DNA of 37,468 nucleotides. Origin: Winogradskyella sp. GTDB taxonomy: Bacteria > Bacteroidota > Bacteroidia > Flavobacteriales > Flavobacteriaceae. The stretch covers positions 1 through 37,468 of the forward strand of contig NZ_JABSST010000028.1 of the NCBI RefSeq assembly GCF_013213975.1, read 5' to 3'. A program made the translations under genes and the position numbers. The notes below the pieces were generated by a model. That model ran no database searches. It saw only the letters and a list, made by a program, of their open reading frames with translations, and had not been told where the DNA came from. Positions 1 to 8,484 of the stretch are shown piece by piece. Numbering within the stretch: the stretch's first letter is position 1; every line of letters starts with the position of its first letter.

Positions 1-1170
1 AAGGAGCTTGAGATTTTAGGAGATTCAGATCCAGAGACCTACCCTATTCAACCTAAAAAACATACGTTTGAATTCCTTAGAGAAAATGCTCATTTAAGGA
101 CTCGTACGAGCACCTTTAGTGCTGTTATGCGCATAAAATCAGCTTTATCATTTGCCGTACATAAGTATTTTACGGAAAATGGCTTTTATAATATGCACAC
201 ACCCATAATTACTGCCAGTGATGCTGAGGGTGCAGGCGAAATGTTTCGTATCACAACCTTAGATGCTAAAAATCCTCCACTCGATGAATCTGGGGAAGTA
301 GACTATAGTCAAGATTTTTTTGGGAAAGAGGCCAATTTAACGGTTTCTGGTCAATTAGAGGCCGAAACCTATGCTATGTCCCTTGGTAAAGTATATACTT
401 TTGGACCTACATTTAGAGCAGAAAATTCTAACACATCACGACACCTTGCTGAATTCTGGATGATTGAACCAGAAGTGGCTTTTATGGATTTGGAAGGAAA
501 TATGGATCTTGCTGAGGATTTCTTAAAGTCTGTTTTAGGGTATGTTTTAGAGCATAACCAAGAAGATTTGGTCTTTTTAGAAAAGCGATTGCAAGATGCT
601 GAAAAATCATTACCTCAAGCAGAACGAAGCCCTATGCATTTAATTGACAAAATTAAGTTTGTGGTAGACAATAACTTTAAGCGGGTAAGTTACACTGAGG
701 CTATTGATATTTTAAGGAATTCAAAGCCAAATAAAAAGAAAAAATTTAAATACTTGATTAATGAATGGGGAGCAGATTTACAATCTGAACATGAACGATT
801 TTTAGTCGAAAAGCACTTTAAATGTCCTGTTATTCTCTTTGATTATCCTGCTAATATTAAAGCGTTTTACATGCGTTTAAATGAAGATGGAAAAACTGTA
901 AGAGCCATGGATATCCTTTTCCCTGGTATTGGAGAAATGGTTGGCGGTTCTCAGCGTGAGGAGCGCTTGGATGTTTTAAAAGAGAAAATGGCAGCTTTAG
1001 ATATTCCTGAAGAAGAATTATGGTGGTATTTAGATTTACGTAAATACGGCACTGCTGTACACTCTGGGTTTGGTCTCGGGTTTGAAAGACTTGTTATGTT
1101 CGCAACCGGAATGGGTAATATTAGAGACGTAATTCCATATCCTCGAACTCCACAGAATGCAGAGTTTTAA
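1..1170 (+). CDS. asnS: Asparaginyl-tRNA synthetase, 5'-truncated by the window edge
   Basis: The reading frame is open from base 1, so the gene begins upstream; the internal ATG at 127 is not the start. The encoded part is the class II catalytic core. Motif 2 is visible as [20 protein letters not shown] and motif 3 near the end as [20 protein letters not shown]. The C-terminus [12 protein letters not shown] is typical of bacterial AsnRS, where the aspartyl enzyme would instead carry a GAD insertion. The enzyme charges tRNA-Asn with asparagine in the cytoplasm. rpoN begins 12 bases after the stop on the same strand, suggesting co-transcription. The N-terminal OB-fold anticodon-binding domain lies outside the window. 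Identification is by recognised family motifs and is very secure. Confidence 0.97.
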   Translation, partial: KELEILGDSDPETYPIQPKKHTFEFLRENAHLRTRTSTFSAVMRIKSALSFAVHKYFTENGFYNMHTPIITASDAEGAGEMFRITTLDAKNPPLDESGEVDYSQDFFGKEANLTVSGQLEAETYAMSLGKVYTFGPTFRAENSNTSRHLAEFWMIEPEVAFMDLEGNMDLAEDFLKSVLGYVLEHNQEDLVFLEKRLQDAEKSLPQAERSPMHLIDKIKFVVDNNFKRVSYTEAIDILRNSKPNKKKKFKYLINEWGADLQSEHERFLVEKHFKCPVILFDYPANIKAFYMRLNEDGKTVRAMDILFPGIGEMVGGSQREERLDVLKEKMAALDIPEEELWWYLDLRKYGTAVHSGFGLGFERLVMFATGMGNIRDVIPYPRTPQNAEF

Positions 1171-1182
1171 TTATATTTATAT

Positions 1183-2649
1183 ATGTCATTAAAGCAATTT
1201 CTTCAATTTAAACTTTCTCAAAAGTTATCGCCTCAGCAGATTCAACTTATGAAGCTGATTCAGCTACCTACACAAGCTTTTGAGCAACGTTTAAAACAAG
1301 AACTCGAAGAAAATCCTGCATTAGATACCGGAAAGGAATCTGATAACTCGGAAGATGATTATGATGATTTCGACAACTCATCAGATGAATATAATGACAG
1401 TGATACGATTGATGCTGGTGATATCAACGTAGATGAATATTTAAGTGATGATGAAATTCCTGATTATCGTACACAAGCCAATAATTATAGTGTAGATGAT
1501 GAAGAAAAAAATGTTCCGTATGCGGCTGGTACTTCATTTACGCAACATTTAATTAATCAACTTAATACGTTTAGACTCTCCAAACAAGATCAAGACATTG
1601 CATATTTCTTAGTAGGTAGTGTAGATGAGAGTGGCTACATACGCCGTTCTTTATCTGATATAACAGATGATTTAGCCTTTACTCAAAATGTTTATACCAC
1701 TGAAAAGGAGGTCGAAAAAGTTCTCGAGGTTGTACATCAGTTAGATCCTGCAGGTGTTGGTGCTCGTAATCTTCAAGAGTGTTTGAGTATTCAGTTAAAT
1801 CGCAAAGAACAAAATCCCGATATTGAGTTAGCTTCTGCGATTATTGATAAGGCTTTTGAGCAATTCACTAAGAAGCATTATAACAAGTTAATGCATAAAT
1901 TTAGTATTGATGAAGAGCAACTTAGGGATGCCATTGAAGAAATTGAACGCCTAAATCCAAAGCCAGGTGGCTCCTATGCTGGAAATAATAAAATTGTTGA
2001 GCATATTGTTCCAGACTTTGCAATAAAAATTGTCGATGGAGAACTCGAGCTTACCCTTAATGGACGTAATGCGCCTGAACTTCACGTATCAAGAGAGTAT
2101 AATAATATGCTCAAGGGGTATAAAGACACCAAGGAAAAATCAAAAGCACAAAAAGATGCTGTTCTTTTTATTAAGCAAAAATTAGATGCGGCTAAGTGGT
2201 TTATTGAAGCAGTAAGACAGCGTCAACAAACTTTATTTGTGACTATGAGTGCTATTATGCATTATCAAAAAGAATACTTTCTGAGTGGTGATGAACGCAA
2301 GTTGCGTCCTATGATTTTAAAAGATATTGCCGACGAGATTGATATGGATGTTTCGACCGTATCGCGTGTTGCTAATAGTAAATATGTAGATACCCCTTAT
2401 GGCACCAAATTGATAAAGGAATTCTTTTCTGAATCCATGACCAATGATCAGGGTGAAGAAGTTTCAACTAGAGAGATAAAGAAAATTTTAGAGACGGTTA
2501 TCGAAGAGGAAAATAAAAAGAAACCACTCACCGACGAGGCACTTTCTAAAATTCTTAAAGAAAAAGGCTATCCAATTGCCAGAAGAACTGTCGCGAAGTA
2601 TAGAGAACAGCTCGATATCCCTGTTGCACGTTTGAGAAAAGAACTTTAA
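1183..2649 (+). CDS. rpoN: RNA polymerase sigma-54 factor
   Basis: 488 residues, a normal length for RpoN. Region I at the N-terminus is glutamine/leucine rich (FKLSQKLSPQQIQLMKLIQL), followed by a strongly acidic region II (about residues 45-105). The core-binding domain and the helix-turn-helix follow (DMDVSTVSRVANSKYV, about 385-400). The C-terminal RpoN box is intact as ARRTVAKYREQLDIP, which reads the -24 promoter element. Sigma-54 directs core polymerase to -24/-12 promoters and needs AAA+ activators; none of those is encoded in this window. The gene follows asnS by 12 bases and precedes a membrane-protein gene by 13 bases, so the three may share a transcript. The ATG at 1183 gives the expected start of region I. 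Confidence 0.97.
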   Translation: MSLKQFLQFKLSQKLSPQQIQLMKLIQLPTQAFEQRLKQELEENPALDTGKESDNSEDDYDDFDNSSDEYNDSDTIDAGDINVDEYLSDDEIPDYRTQANNYSVDDEEKNVPYAAGTSFTQHLINQLNTFRLSKQDQDIAYFLVGSVDESGYIRRSLSDITDDLAFTQNVYTTEKEVEKVLEVVHQLDPAGVGARNLQECLSIQLNRKEQNPDIELASAIIDKAFEQFTKKHYNKLMHKFSIDEEQLRDAIEEIERLNPKPGGSYAGNNKIVEHIVPDFAIKIVDGELELTLNGRNAPELHVSREYNNMLKGYKDTKEKSKAQKDAVLFIKQKLDAAKWFIEAVRQRQQTLFVTMSAIMHYQKEYFLSGDERKLRPMILKDIADEIDMDVSTVSRVANSKYVDTPYGTKLIKEFFSESMTNDQGEEVSTREIKKILETVIEEENKKKPLTDEALSKILKEKGYPIARRTVAKYREQLDIPVARLRKEL

Positions 2650-2662
2650 TTAACTCAATCGG

Positions 2663-3271
2663 ATGAAAGATTTTATTCTTAAAAGTATATCGTTTGTTTT
2701 TCATCCATTAATCATGCCCCTTTTAGGCGTGTTGTTTTACTTTCATAAAACTCCGCGATTTATTCCTAAACCGCTGCAGAATGCTAAAATCTTTTCAATC
2801 ATTATACTCACCATAATATTACCTATACTGCTATTTTTTTTACTTAAAACTATTAACAGGGTGGATACCATTTATTTAAAAAGTACAAAAGAGCGCTTAA
2901 TCCCTTTAGTGATAAATTGCGTTATAATCACACTTATATTAATTAGAGTTTTAACCCCAAATGAAATAATTGAGCTTTATTATTTTTTCTTGGGTATTTT
3001 GTACTCAACACTGGCCTGCTTAATAATGGCAATTTTTAAAGTAAAGGCAAGCATACATATGATTGCAGCTTCAGGCTTTTTTATGTTTGCTGTGGCTATT
3101 GGAATTCATTTCCAAATTAATATCAATGGAACTATTGCATTAATGATGCTAATTTTAGGAGCTATTGCAACATCAAGATTACACCTTAAGGCGCATACAA
3201 ATCAAGAGTTGATTATTGGGATTTTTACAGGCCTTTTTCCTCAACTTATCTTAATGAATTATTGGCTATAA
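2663..3271 (+). CDS. Membrane protein with degenerate PAP2-type phosphatase motifs
   Basis: 202 residues, mostly hydrophobic, with about five or six predicted membrane segments. It is not a protein I can name. What can be seen is a partial PAP2 signature. SR-x5-H-x3-E at residues 171-182 (SRLHLKAHTNQE) matches motif 3 (SRx5Hx3D) apart from Glu for Asp. A central ASGF (136-139) stands where PSGH is expected. K73-x6-IP stands where Kx6RP is expected. The acid/base His of motif 2 and the Arg of motif 1 are therefore missing while the presumed nucleophile H178 is kept. This suggests a diverged, perhaps inactive or altered, lipid-phosphate phosphatase fold. It sits 13 bases after rpoN and its stop overlaps the convergent gene at 3266. 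The PAP2 relationship is inference. Confidence 0.75.
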   Translation: MKDFILKSISFVFHPLIMPLLGVLFYFHKTPRFIPKPLQNAKIFSIIILTIILPILLFFLLKTINRVDTIYLKSTKERLIPLVINCVIITLILIRVLTPNEIIELYYFFLGILYSTLACLIMAIFKVKASIHMIAASGFFMFAVAIGIHFQININGTIALMMLILGAIATSRLHLKAHTNQELIIGIFTGLFPQLILMNYWL

Positions 3272-3967
3272 TATGTAAAACATTAAGCCTAGTTTTAAGG
3301 ATGACATATCTATAGACTGACCGTTGAGTTTTGCAGAATCATCAAAAATAGAATTTAAACCATAGTACACGTGGAAATTCCATGTACCATAGCCCGCACT
3401 TAAAGTAATTCCGTACTGCAGTTTGTTAAAATCATCTATATTTGACAATTTTACGTTACCATTATCAGAATTTAGTTTTGTGCTATTGTATAAGAGGTAT
3501 CCAAATTTTACACCAGCATAAATTCGCCAAAAATCATATTCTGCGTATGTAGAAGTTCTCCATCTGATCTCTAAAGGAACTTCGACTAAGTAAGTAGTAA
3601 ACTTATTCTTTGAAACATTTACTTCTCGCTCATCAATTATATTGTAAACTACAGTATTATTGGCTTCTGTTATAGCAATATTTTGATTGAACGAATTAGA
3701 AGACAAACCTAATCCTAAACCAATAGCGAAATTTCTCTTTTCATTTATTGGCATATCTCTTATAAAGCCAAAATGAAAACCTGAGGAAAATCCGTTCTGA
3801 TTTACATTATTAGGCTTTAAATTAAGCAGATTATAAGTAACCGAAACATAAAATTGATCTTCACGATAATTTTTATATAATTCAGACTTATCTGTAAAGT
3901 CATTATCTGTTTGAGAATATCCTAAAACACTAAAGAGAATGATGGTATAAAAGCATAGTAACTTCAT
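3266..3967 (-). CDS. Outer-membrane beta-barrel protein (PorT-like / OMP_b-brl family)
   Basis: 233 residues with a Sec signal peptide at the N-terminus (hydrophobic stretch, then GYSQ, cleavage near residue 18). The mature part has many alternating hydrophobic/polar strands, frequent Tyr/Phe/Trp and glycine-rich turns, and ends in LGLMFYIL, a terminal beta-strand with an aromatic. This fits the small porin-like barrels common in Bacteroidota. Some of these resemble PorT of type IX secretion, but nothing here proves a secretion role. It lies 88 bases after the ExbD cluster on the same strand, with a terminator hairpin between them, so it is probably a separate transcript or reached by read-through. 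It overlaps the convergent gene by six bases at its 3' end. Confidence 0.8.
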   Translation of the reverse strand: MKLLCFYTIILFSVLGYSQTDNDFTDKSELYKNYREDQFYVSVTYNLLNLKPNNVNQNGFSSGFHFGFIRDMPINEKRNFAIGLGLGLSSNSFNQNIAITEANNTVVYNIIDEREVNVSKNKFTTYLVEVPLEIRWRTSTYAEYDFWRIYAGVKFGYLLYNSTKLNSDNGNVKLSNIDDFNKLQYGITLSAGYGTWNFHVYYGLNSIFDDSAKLNGQSIDMSSLKLGLMFYIL

Positions 3968-4003
3968 AAGTTAAAACTACAAAATCTATTATTGAAAGTT
4001 AAT

Positions 4004-4033
4004 AAAAAACGCCTTGATTACTCAAGGCGTTTT
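4004..4033 (-). terminator. Rho-independent terminator after the Exb operon
   Basis: A perfect 12-bp inverted repeat, AAAACGCCTTGA (4006-4017) and TCAAGGCGTTTT (4022-4033), with a 4-base loop. Read on the minus strand it ends in six T residues. It lies 23 bases beyond the stop of the second exbD gene, so it should end the exbB-exbD-exbD transcript before the beta-barrel gene. Confidence 0.88.
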
Positions 4034-4055
4034 CAATATAAAATTAAGTTCTAAC

Positions 4056-4517
4056 TTATTCGGTTTTAACATTAGCGATATACATAACTTTTAATGTATT
4101 TGCCTTTCTAAGTTCTTGTTTAACATCAGAAACTAAGCCAGCATGCGTGTCTTTATCAACCTTTAATCCAACAACGAATTTAGGTTGCAATTCTTCTGTT
4201 AATTCTTGCTGTGCAGCAATAACACTTGGCTTCACTTCATCGACATCAATTATAGCATCATTAAATTGAATTACAGGTTCTGTACCTAATTGCTTAAACT
4301 GTGCACTTGGTTTCCCTGCATATATAAAAGCTGTTCTATCTTTTTTTAGCTTTTCTACCTGATCTGCGCTAGGTAAAATATTATCAATCATTAAGCTACT
4401 ATCTCGCATTACAGTTGCTACCATGAAAAAGAAAAGCAACATAAATACAATATCTGGCAAAGATGCTGTTGAAATCGCTGGTAAGTCCCCTTGTTTTCCT
4501 TTTTTAAACTTTGACAT
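4056..4517 (-). CDS. exbD: ExbD/TolR-family biopolymer transport protein (second of two)
   Basis: 153 residues. A short basic cytoplasmic head (SKFKKGKQG) is followed by one membrane helix carrying the conserved aspartate (LPDIVFMLLFFFMVATVM, Asp at about residue 22). The rest is a periplasmic domain ending in a beta-rich tail (LKVMYIANV). ExbD with ExbB forms the proton-driven stator that powers TonB and thus outer-membrane receptors. Start ATG lies 12 bases after the previous exbD stop. It is the last gene before the terminator at 4004-4033. The gene symbol is given for family membership; whether it serves TonB, Tol or another machine cannot be told from sequence. Confidence 0.9.
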   Translation of the reverse strand: MSKFKKGKQGDLPAISTASLPDIVFMLLFFFMVATVMRDSSLMIDNILPSADQVEKLKKDRTAFIYAGKPSAQFKQLGTEPVIQFNDAIIDVDEVKPSVIAAQQELTEELQPKFVVGLKVDKDTHAGLVSDVKQELRKANTLKVMYIANVKTE

Positions 4518-4529
4518 AATTGTTTTGTT

Positions 4530-5165
4530 TTAATTTTTATCTGGTTCTGCTTCAGATAATTTCATCGGATAAAGTTTCTTAATAACTTCTATTCTACCGT
4601 TAAGAATAGTGTCTTTACTAAATTGATTCTTCTCCTTTTCATCAAGCATAGCTCGATAGACATTCTCTGCATCTGGATAAAACTTCTTATATAAGCGCTT
4701 TGCTTCTCTTTCTCTTAAGAAATTGTAAGCTGCGACCAATTCGTTCTGTACATCCATATACTGCTCATACGTCGTTTCCCTATCGTGCTTCATAGATATG
4801 ATGGCTTTATCAGGATGGTCGGATGACGCTGCATCCCTATTTCCTTGACAATAATCACATTTTTGACCTTCAGCGTTTTCACTACCGCCATTATCCAAGA
4901 AATCAATTGCTGCTTGTCTTAAATCTTTTAATTCCATCAATTCCTCTTCTACAAGTAATTGATTTTGACGATTTATGTTTACAGTAAAGAGATTTTTCTG
5001 CTTGATAATTGGTGGTTCAACTTCTGAATCATCGATAGGTGGCAAACTTCTTAATAATCCTTTATCCTTTTCTATAGTTGTTGTAACTAAGAAGAAGATA
5101 AGAAGCAAGAAGGCAATGTCAGCCATTGATCCCGCATTTACTTCTGGTGCTGCTCTTTTTGCCAT
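4530..5165 (-). CDS. exbD: ExbD/TolR-family protein with extended periplasmic domain and CxxC
   Basis: 211 residues, longer than the usual 130-160 for ExbD. It has the expected head and single membrane helix with the proton-carrying Asp (NAGSMADIAFLLLIFFLVTT, Asp16). The periplasmic domain is long and charged. It contains a Cys-x-x-Cys pair (KCDYCQGN, about residues 103-106), which is unusual in ExbD and could form a disulfide or bind metal. The C-terminal third is rich in Lys/Glu/Tyr and may be helical. It starts 6 bases after the preceding membrane-protein gene and is clearly in the same operon as exbB and the second exbD. Two unequal ExbD proteins beside one ExbB is a known Bacteroidota arrangement and may mean a mixed stator. 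Confidence 0.88.
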   Translation of the reverse strand: MAKRAAPEVNAGSMADIAFLLLIFFLVTTTIEKDKGLLRSLPPIDDSEVEPPIIKQKNLFTVNINRQNQLLVEEELMELKDLRQAAIDFLDNGGSENAEGQKCDYCQGNRDAASSDHPDKAIISMKHDRETTYEQYMDVQNELVAAYNFLREREAKRLYKKFYPDAENVYRAMLDEKEKNQFSKDTILNGRIEVIKKLYPMKLSEAEPDKN

Positions 5166-5171
5166 ATCTTA

Positions 5172-5612
5172 TTATTTACTAATTACCTTTTTAACTCCGG
5201 AGAAAATCATTGCTAAAGCTGCAACTACAATTAGAATGTAGAATGCTGTAAGTCCTGCTCCAACCATCTGAGATTGTGCGTCAGTAGCAAATCCGTCTTC
5301 TAATCTGTATTTCAATTCATCTCCGCCTGCCATTACATAGGAGATTATTAGTACAGCAGCAAATGCTCCTACTCCTATTAACGTATTTTTCAGGCCTGCA
5401 GTATTTGTAAATAGATTTTTGACAACAAAAACCACTACAAATGCTAGCACTAAACCTAAGATGATGTAAGCTACAGAAGCTATAGGATCAACCAAGCCAG
5501 CTTTCTCACCTGTCTCTATTGCTTCATCTCCCGCAGCTATTATTCTCGCTAGGAAAATAACACCTGCTAAGCTTAAAACAATAGCAACTATTTTAAATAT
5601 TTTGTGTAACAT
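5172..5612 (-). CDS. Conserved four-helix membrane protein inside the Exb operon
   Basis: 146 residues with about four hydrophobic segments: near residues 7-25, 47-66, 80-95 and 122-141. Short charged loops separate them (for example GDEAIETGEKAG after helix 1). No enzymatic motif is visible and I do not recognise a named family. It is translated between exbB (18 bases upstream) and the first exbD (6 bases downstream), so it is expected to be made in step with the stator subunits and could be an accessory subunit or assembly factor. That role is inferred only from position. Confidence 0.78.
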   Translation of the reverse strand: MLHKIFKIVAIVLSLAGVIFLARIIAAGDEAIETGEKAGLVDPIASVAYIILGLVLAFVVVFVVKNLFTNTAGLKNTLIGVGAFAAVLIISYVMAGGDELKYRLEDGFATDAQSQMVGAGLTAFYILIVVAALAMIFSGVKKVISK

Positions 5613-5630
5613 AATCTATTATGGTCTTTA

Positions 5631-6398
5631 TTATTTTTTGTGTTTTACTAGTAAATCCATTAACGTAATGGAAGCATCTTCCATGTCATTTACAATACTA
5701 TCAATCTTAGCGATAATATAATTGTAGAAGATTTGAAGAATAATAGCCACAATAAGACCGAATACTGTTGTTAAAAGTGCTACTTTAATACCACCTGCTA
5801 CTAATGATGGTTGCATATCACCTGCAGCCTCAATTTTATCAAAAGCCTTAATCATACCAATTACTGTACCCATGAAACCAAGCATTGGTGCTAATGCTAT
5901 AAATAATGATATCCATGACACATTCTTTTCTAATTGTCCCATTTGAACTCCACCGTAAGCAACCACTGCCTTTTCAGCGGCATCTATATCCTCATCAGCT
6001 CTGTCTAAACCTTGATAGAAAATAGATGCAACAGGACCTTTTGTATTTCTACAAACTTCTTTAGCTGCTTCGATACCACCTGATGAAAGCGCATCTTCGA
6101 CGTCCTGAGTTAATTTTTTAGAATTGGTAGTTGATAGATTTAAAAAGATAATTCTCTCTATAGCAATAGCTAGTCCAAGAATTAAACATAGTAGTACGAT
6201 CCCCATAAATCCAGGACCACCCTCGATAAAACGCTTTTTTAATTCTTGATGGAAGCCCAATTCTTCTGCTGGTGCTTCACTCTGAGTCACACTAGTAGTT
6301 ACTGTCGCTGTTGTAGTGGCTAATGTAGTTGCATTGGCATTAACAGTTCCGATCGCCATTAAACATGTCATGGCAAGGATAGAAAATAATCTTTTCAT
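5631..6398 (-). CDS. exbB: MotA/TolQ/ExbB proton channel family protein
   Basis: 255 residues. An N-terminal signal-like segment (MKRLFSILAMTCLMAIGTVN) and a Thr-rich linker precede the family core. The core shows TM1 (GFMGIVLLCLILGLAIAIER, about 65-85), then the cytoplasmic helix with GPVASIFYQGLDRADED. Next come the paired helices LFIALAPMLGFMGTVIGMI (about 165-183) and KVALLTTVFGLIVAIILQIF (about 205-225), with the Thr residues that line the proton path. It is the first gene of a four-gene operon. ExbB pentamers with ExbD use the proton gradient to energise TonB-linked outer-membrane transport. The extra N-terminal hydrophobic segment is common in Bacteroidota members of the family. Confidence 0.92.
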   Translation of the reverse strand: MKRLFSILAMTCLMAIGTVNANATTLATTTATVTTSVTQSEAPAEELGFHQELKKRFIEGGPGFMGIVLLCLILGLAIAIERIIFLNLSTTNSKKLTQDVEDALSSGGIEAAKEVCRNTKGPVASIFYQGLDRADEDIDAAEKAVVAYGGVQMGQLEKNVSWISLFIALAPMLGFMGTVIGMIKAFDKIEAAGDMQPSLVAGGIKVALLTTVFGLIVAIILQIFYNYIIAKIDSIVNDMEDASITLMDLLVKHKK

Positions 6399-6473
6399 TG
6401 TTATTAATCTTAATTTTATTAGTTAAAGTGTTAAAGATAAAAAAAATAATGTAACATCCTTTTAAAATATAAG

Positions 6474-6561
6474 CAGAGAGGAAGGGATTCGAACCCTCGA
6501 TACCCTTTTGGAGTATACACACTTTCCAGGCGTGCGCCTTCGACCACTCGGCCACCTCTCT
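6474..6561 (-). tRNA. tRNA-Ser, anticodon GGA
   Basis: Read on the minus strand, the acceptor arms AGAGAGG and CCTCTCT pair fully, followed by discriminator G. U8 and the D-arm GGCCGAGTGG are present. The anticodon arm is CACGC-CTGGAAA-GTGTG with anticodon GGA (reads UCC/UCU). The long variable arm is typical of class II tRNA-Ser, and the T-arm contains GGTTCGAATCC. Length is 88 nt. The 3' CCA is not encoded and must be added by nucleotidyltransferase. Confidence 0.97.
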
Positions 6562-6639
6562 TTAAATCTTAAACGTAATTATTACAGTGGTGCCAAATAA
6601 CAAAAAAAACTTTAAACACTAAAATTTGCACCGTTAATT

Positions 6640-7665
6640 TTAGGACATTTCACCACGTAATGGCGTTTCATAAATTTCCTTGAAATCTGTAGCGTTGACA
6701 CCCTCACCTAATAAATACATTAATTTTGTAATGGCAGCCTCGGTGGTTATGTCTTTTCCTGAGATGACTCCTATCGATTTTAGTTGAGAGCTAGTTTCAT
6801 ATTGCCCCATAATTACACTTCCTCCTGAGCATTGCGTAACATTAACAACATGTAACCCATTATCAATGGCGCCTTTCATAAGATCAATAAACCAATCTTC
6901 AGTTGTAGCGTTACCAGATCCATAAGTTTCAAGCACTAATCCTTTTAAAGCTTTACTATTTATAATAGATGCAATATAAGGCTCAGAAATTCCTGGGAAA
7001 AGTTTAAGAATACCTACGCTTTTATTCATTTTGGTTCTAACAATTAATCCAGATTCTTCCTCAGTCCTCCACAAATATTCATCATTTACATTTAGATGAA
7101 CACCAGATTCTGCTAAATTGGGATAATTGAGTGATTCAAACGCTTGAAAATGCTCGGCATTTATTTTGGTTGTTCTATTACCACGATATAACTTGTATTC
7201 AAAATAAAGTCCAACTTCTCTAATCACTGGTTCGCCATCCTTTTGTAAGGATGCCATTTGAATTGATGTTATCATATTTTCTTTAGCGTCAGTTCTCAAA
7301 TCACCTATCGGCAGTTGAGACCCTGTGAAAATAACAGGTTTTGCTAAGTTCTCTAGCATAAAACTTAATGCTGATGCTGAATAACTCATAGTATCACTTC
7401 CATGCAAAACAACAAAACCATCAAAATCATGGTAGTTATCTCCAATGACAGCCGCAATATCCGCCCAATACTCTGGATTCATATTTGAAGAATCTATAGG
7501 CTCATCAAATGAAATAGTTTCAATTTGACAATCTAACAATCGTAGCTCAGGTATCTTATTAAGAATACTATCAAAATCAAATGCTATTAGTGCACCTGTA
7601 TTGGGATTTTTTACCATGCCAATAGTACCACCTGTGTATATTAAAAGTATGTTGGGTTTATGCAT
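6640..7665 (-). CDS. ansA: Type I (cytoplasmic) L-asparaginase
   Basis: 341 residues without a signal peptide, so a cytoplasmic enzyme. Both catalytic threonine motifs are present: YTGGTIG at residues 10-16 and HGSDT at 88-92. Further family blocks include FTGSQLPIGDLRTDAKENM and the C-terminal LETYGSGNATTED and TQCSGGSV. It hydrolyses asparagine to aspartate and ammonia. It starts 3 bases after the tatD stop on the same strand, a tightly coupled pair. The length matches bacterial AnsA. The family is secure; the exact substrate preference (Asn versus Gln) is assumed from the family. Confidence 0.94.
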   Translation of the reverse strand: MHKPNILLIYTGGTIGMVKNPNTGALIAFDFDSILNKIPELRLLDCQIETISFDEPIDSSNMNPEYWADIAAVIGDNYHDFDGFVVLHGSDTMSYSASALSFMLENLAKPVIFTGSQLPIGDLRTDAKENMITSIQMASLQKDGEPVIREVGLYFEYKLYRGNRTTKINAEHFQAFESLNYPNLAESGVHLNVNDEYLWRTEEESGLIVRTKMNKSVGILKLFPGISEPYIASIINSKALKGLVLETYGSGNATTEDWFIDLMKGAIDNGLHVVNVTQCSGGSVIMGQYETSSQLKSIGVISGKDITTEAAITKLMYLLGEGVNATDFKEIYETPLRGEMS

Positions 7666-7668
7666 GAT

Positions 7669-8436
7669 CTAAATACCAAAAATTTGTTTGGAGTTTGCAG
7701 TTGTAATTGAAGCAATTTCATCGATACTCACTTTATAAAGTTCTGATAATTTTTCTAAAACTTTAAGGATATACAAACTTTCATTGCGCTTACCTCTGTA
7801 AGGTTTTGGTGCCAAGTAAGGTGAATCGGTTTCTAAAACAATATGCTTAAGATCTATTTGATTTATAAATTGATCAATTTTACCATTTTTAAAAGTAACT
7901 ACTCCACCTATTCCAAGCTTCATATTATGAGAAATTGCTCTTTGAGCTTGCTCTAAAGTACCTGTAAAACAATGAAAAATCCCGAATATACCATCAGACT
8001 TTTCAGATTCTAACACCTCAAAAATTTCATCGAATGCCTCCCTGCAATGAATAACAATTGGTAATGAATATTTTTTAGCCAAATTGATTTGGTACCTAAA
8101 TGCTTCAATTTGAATATCTAAAGTACTCTTATCCCAATACAAATCAATTCCAATTTCACCTACAGCATAAAATGATCTGCTTTCTAACATGTGCTCGACA
8201 TGACGTAATTCATCTTTATAATTAGATTTAACATGTGTAGGATGTAAACCCATCATAAGAAATATATTTTCGGGATAGGCTAACTCAAGTTCTAACATGG
8301 CATCCGTGTATGTGGAATCTATTGCTGGAATAAAAAAGCGCTTTATGTCAGCATCAATAGCCCTTTCTATTGCTACTGAACGATCCTCTTGAAAGGCTTC
8401 ACTATACAAGTGCGTATGCGTATCTGTTATAATCAT
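7669..8436 (-). CDS. tatD: TatD-family metal-dependent DNase/hydrolase
   Basis: 255 residues from the ATG at 8436. An upstream in-frame ATG at 8475 would add 13 residues unlike any TatD, so the later start is preferred: it puts the metal-binding THTHLY motif at the very N-terminus. Other ligands are GEIGIDLYW, IVIHCRE, GIFHCFTG and the C-terminal ETDSPYLAPKPYRGKRN, giving the TIM-barrel amidohydrolase two-metal site. Family members are 3'-5' exonucleases or related phosphodiesterases. The gene is first in a two-gene operon with ansA and is divergent from the aspartic-protease gene, with 48 bases between the two start codons. Confidence 0.93.
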   Translation of the reverse strand: MIITDTHTHLYSEAFQEDRSVAIERAIDADIKRFFIPAIDSTYTDAMLELELAYPENIFLMMGLHPTHVKSNYKDELRHVEHMLESRSFYAVGEIGIDLYWDKSTLDIQIEAFRYQINLAKKYSLPIVIHCREAFDEIFEVLESEKSDGIFGIFHCFTGTLEQAQRAISHNMKLGIGGVVTFKNGKIDQFINQIDLKHIVLETDSPYLAPKPYRGKRNESLYILKVLEKLSELYKVSIDEIASITTANSKQIFGI

Positions 8437-8462
8437 AGCGCAAAAATAACCGTTTAGAGTCT

Positions 8463-8470
8463 TATATTTA
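8463..8470 (+). promoter_or_regulatory. Probable -7 promoter element for the protease/response-regulator operon
   Basis: TATATTTA matches 7 of 8 positions of the Bacteroidota -7 consensus TAnnTTTG and lies 14 bases before the ATG at 8485. No convincing -33 element was found, so this is a pattern match only. Confidence 0.45.
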
Positions 8471-8484
8471 CACAAATTCTAAAA

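Noticed and set aside
6340..6555. A 71-codon minus-strand frame beginning MAEWSKAHAWKV
   Set aside because: It is the translation of the tRNA-Ser gene and of the start of exbB in another frame; tRNA-Ser sequences often give this artefact.
6619..6643. AT-rich inverted repeat CTAAAATT/AATTTTAG at the end of ansA as a terminator
   Set aside because: The stem has one G-C pair, overlaps the ansA stop, and the T-run on the minus strand begins about ten bases later; too weak to call.
8437..8475. Upstream extension of TatD from the ATG at 8475
   Set aside because: It would put 13 residues before the metal-binding THTH motif, which is normally at the extreme N-terminus.
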